DNA of 64,000 bases from Methylobacterium durans. GTDB taxonomy: Bacteria > Pseudomonadota > Alphaproteobacteria > Rhizobiales > Beijerinckiaceae. This document shows positions 62,995 through 64,000 of this stretch, in pieces. Location of the stretch: the NCBI RefSeq assembly GCF_003173715.1, contig NZ_CP029550.1, positions 6,092,001-6,156,000 of the forward strand, written 5' to 3'. Position 1 is the first letter of the stretch. Each line of letters begins with the position of its first letter. Both the position numbers and the translations under genes were made by a program. The notes under the pieces are model-generated. The model searched no databases, was not told the origin of the DNA, and saw only the letters and a list, made by a program, of their open reading frames with translations.

Positions 62995-63490
62995 CGGCGT
63001 GCTCCTTCTGCTGAGCCGCACGTCTCGCCGCCTCTCGCGCGCGGAAGCGGTCATTCGCCCGGCTCATCTCAAAACGCTCGGCCGCGATCTCCTCGTCGGT
63101 GCGCTGCGCGATGACGTTGCTGCGGCCCATGTCGGCCTTCAGCTGCTCCCAGCGGGCGACGGCTTCGCGGCGTTCGTCCTCGGTGGTCTCGTTGTTGACG
63201 AGCTCGGCGTCGAGGATGGCGCTAATGCGCGCGATCTCGGTCTCGATCTCGAGCGTGATGAAAGCGCACTCGGCGTTGATGTTCTGCGGTGACGGCACGC
63301 CCCGGCCGTTCCAGTTGCACTTCCAGCCGCCCTTACCGAACCGGCGCCGGGCTTCCTCAATTGCCCAGGTCGGCTGTCCTTCAAGATGCTGCGCGTAGAC
63401 GGCGAGCCGAGCAGCGCGATCGCGGCCTGGATAAGAGGCTGAATGCTCATGCCGCCGGGTATAACCACTAAGGTTGTTGGTAGTCAACAA
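62987..63490 (-). CDS. Phage-type early hypothetical protein
   Basis: Up to 167 residues. Core blocks are RAARLAVYAQHLEGQPTWAI, EEARRRFGKGGWKCNWNGRG, ETEIARISAILDAELVNNET and DERREAVARWEQLKADMGRS. The block YAQHLEGQPTWAIEEARRRF recurs in alphaproteobacterial prophage early genes, to my knowledge uncharacterised. The annotated TTG 63490 lies inside the operator palindrome, so it is doubtful; ATG 63452 in another frame opens MSIQPLIQAAIA, and one missing base near 63420 would join it to the core. Confidence 0.6.
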   Translation of the reverse strand: MLTTNNLSGYTRRHEHSASYPGRDRAARLAVYAQHLEGQPTWAIEEARRRFGKGGWKCNWNGRGVPSPQNINAECAFITLEIETEIARISAILDAELVNNETTEDERREAVARWEQLKADMGRSNVIAQRTDEEIAAERFEMSRANDRFRAREAARRAAQQKEHADA

Positions 63491-63492
63491 CC
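63472..63492. promoter_or_regulatory. Candidate repressor operator
   Basis: A perfect inverted repeat with 8-bp arms, GGTTGTTG, five-base spacer, CAACAACC, between the divergent repressor gene (start 63539) and the minus-strand operon. An overlapping weaker palindrome AACC...GGTT (63463-63475) and a half-site AACTACCGAGGTT nearby suggest several operators, as in lambdoid switches. Confidence 0.65.
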
Positions 63493-63538
63493 AAGTTATC
63501 CGAGCGTTCCAACTACCGAGGTTTTAGACTGCTGCGCT

Positions 63539-64000
63539 ATGACGTGGCACGACCTCATCCGTGAAGCGCGCGAGGCTCAAGGCCTCAGCCAAGCTCAACT
63601 CGCAAAGGCCGTTGGCGTTTCTCAGGCGACGATCAACAAGATCGAGAACGAAAGCCCGCAGTCCACGCGAGCACTGCACGCGCTGATCGCAGAGTTGAAG
63701 CTCGATCCGACATCGTTCCCACCAGAAGCGTTTGGACCCGGCGTTGGGAATGCGCCAGCAATCACTCGACCGATTAAGTTTGCGGGCGGCAGTGGCCCCC
63801 TTCCGGAGTTTGCTCGCGACCCAGCGTACTGGGCGGCTGCGGCCGGCCTCGTGGGTGATGTGCCTCTCTACGCTGCCGCGGAGGGTGGCGAAGGCGCACT
63901 CCTGATCGAGCGCGATTCCATCGGTACTGTGAAGCGGCCACCCTTGTTGCAAGGCGTGAAGGATGGGTACGCAATTTATTTGGTCGGCGAATCGATGGCG
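63539..64000 (+). CDS. CI/LexA-type phage repressor, partial
   Basis: Runs off the window after 154 codons. The N-terminal XRE helix-turn-helix is LIREAREAQGLSQAQLAKAV, GVSQATINKIENES. A linker of about 80 residues leads to YAIYLVGESMA, where GESM is the catalytic Ser motif of S24-family autocleaving repressors. The expected Lys lies beyond the window. ATG 63539 directly follows the operator region, so the protein probably regulates itself and the minus-strand operon. Confidence 0.85.
   Translation, partial: MTWHDLIREAREAQGLSQAQLAKAVGVSQATINKIENESPQSTRALHALIAELKLDPTSFPPEAFGPGVGNAPAITRPIKFAGGSGPLPEFARDPAYWAAAAGLVGDVPLYAAAEGGEGALLIERDSIGTVKRPPLLQGVKDGYAIYLVGESMA

Noticed and set aside
63139..63468. 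109-codon minus ORF in another frame of the phage early gene
   Set aside because: After MSIQPLIQAAIA it becomes Ser/Arg/Pro-rich shadow; the conserved core is in the frame of 62987-63490. It is kept only as a hint of the true start.
1..64000. CRISPR arrays, rRNA genes, complete tRNA genes, replication origin
   Set aside because: No regularly spaced direct repeats, rRNA blocks or full tRNA cloverleafs were seen; only the 45-bp tRNA-Lys fragment.

Overview
The window looks like a chromosome or large replicon segment from a high-GC alphaproteobacterium of the Methylobacterium type. The evidence is strong GC bias, HWE-type sensor kinases, a cyoABCD quinol oxidase operon with an attached MFS gene, cold-shock/DUF6481-type neighbours, DUF1127 miniproteins, DUF4214/RTX proteins, and many short conserved hypothetical genes each with its own Shine-Dalgarno site. 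The species cannot be fixed from the sequence alone.

Layout. 1-8.1 kb is core-like metabolism: the 5' end of a sensor kinase (minus), metB (plus), and a minus-strand operon MFS-cyoA-cyoB-cyoC-cyoD, with cyoB broken by a one-base deficit in a G run. 8.2-16.2 kb is decayed accessory DNA: a truncated glycosyltransferase hit by an IS3 element, IS remnants, a cold-shock pseudogene with an internal stop, and a VOC-family remnant fused to an IS remnant. 16.2-23.6 kb returns to chromosome-like genes: two sensor kinases (one frameshifted), psuG, two near-identical DUF1127 genes and a 45-bp tRNA-Lys 3' fragment between them. 24-30.5 kb is an IS pile: an IS3/IS2-type element, then an IS701 element carrying an IS256 element, directly abutting an IS1182-type element, all inside a collagen-like gene. 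30.8-41.6 kb holds short hypothetical genes, a ketopantoate-reductase-like protein, an orphan HlyD adaptor and a family of short palindromes. 41.9-48.2 kb holds two DUF4214 proteins, probably type I secretion substrates; the RTX one is interrupted by IS630. 48.7-59.3 kb is accessory DNA with orphan phage-type genes, two more IS630 copies and an IS1182 element splitting a small gene. 59.6-64 kb resembles a prophage early region: a CI-like repressor (plus, running off the window) faces a minus-strand operon with a Ser/Thr-type phosphatase, a NusG paralogue and two methyltransferase-like proteins.

How parts fit together. The cyo operon makes a proton-pumping terminal oxidase. The HlyD adaptor and the two DUF4214/RTX proteins could form part of a type I secretion route, but no ABC or TolC partner is in the window. 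The prophage-like operon pairs a specialised NusG with FkbM-type methyltransferases, as in surface-glycan loci controlled by processive antitermination. Target-site duplications allow three disrupted genes (collagen-like, RTX/DUF4214, and a 78-aa gene) to be rebuilt in frame. Several other genes appear to lack a single base in a G/C run, so sequencing error must be considered before calling them pseudogenes.
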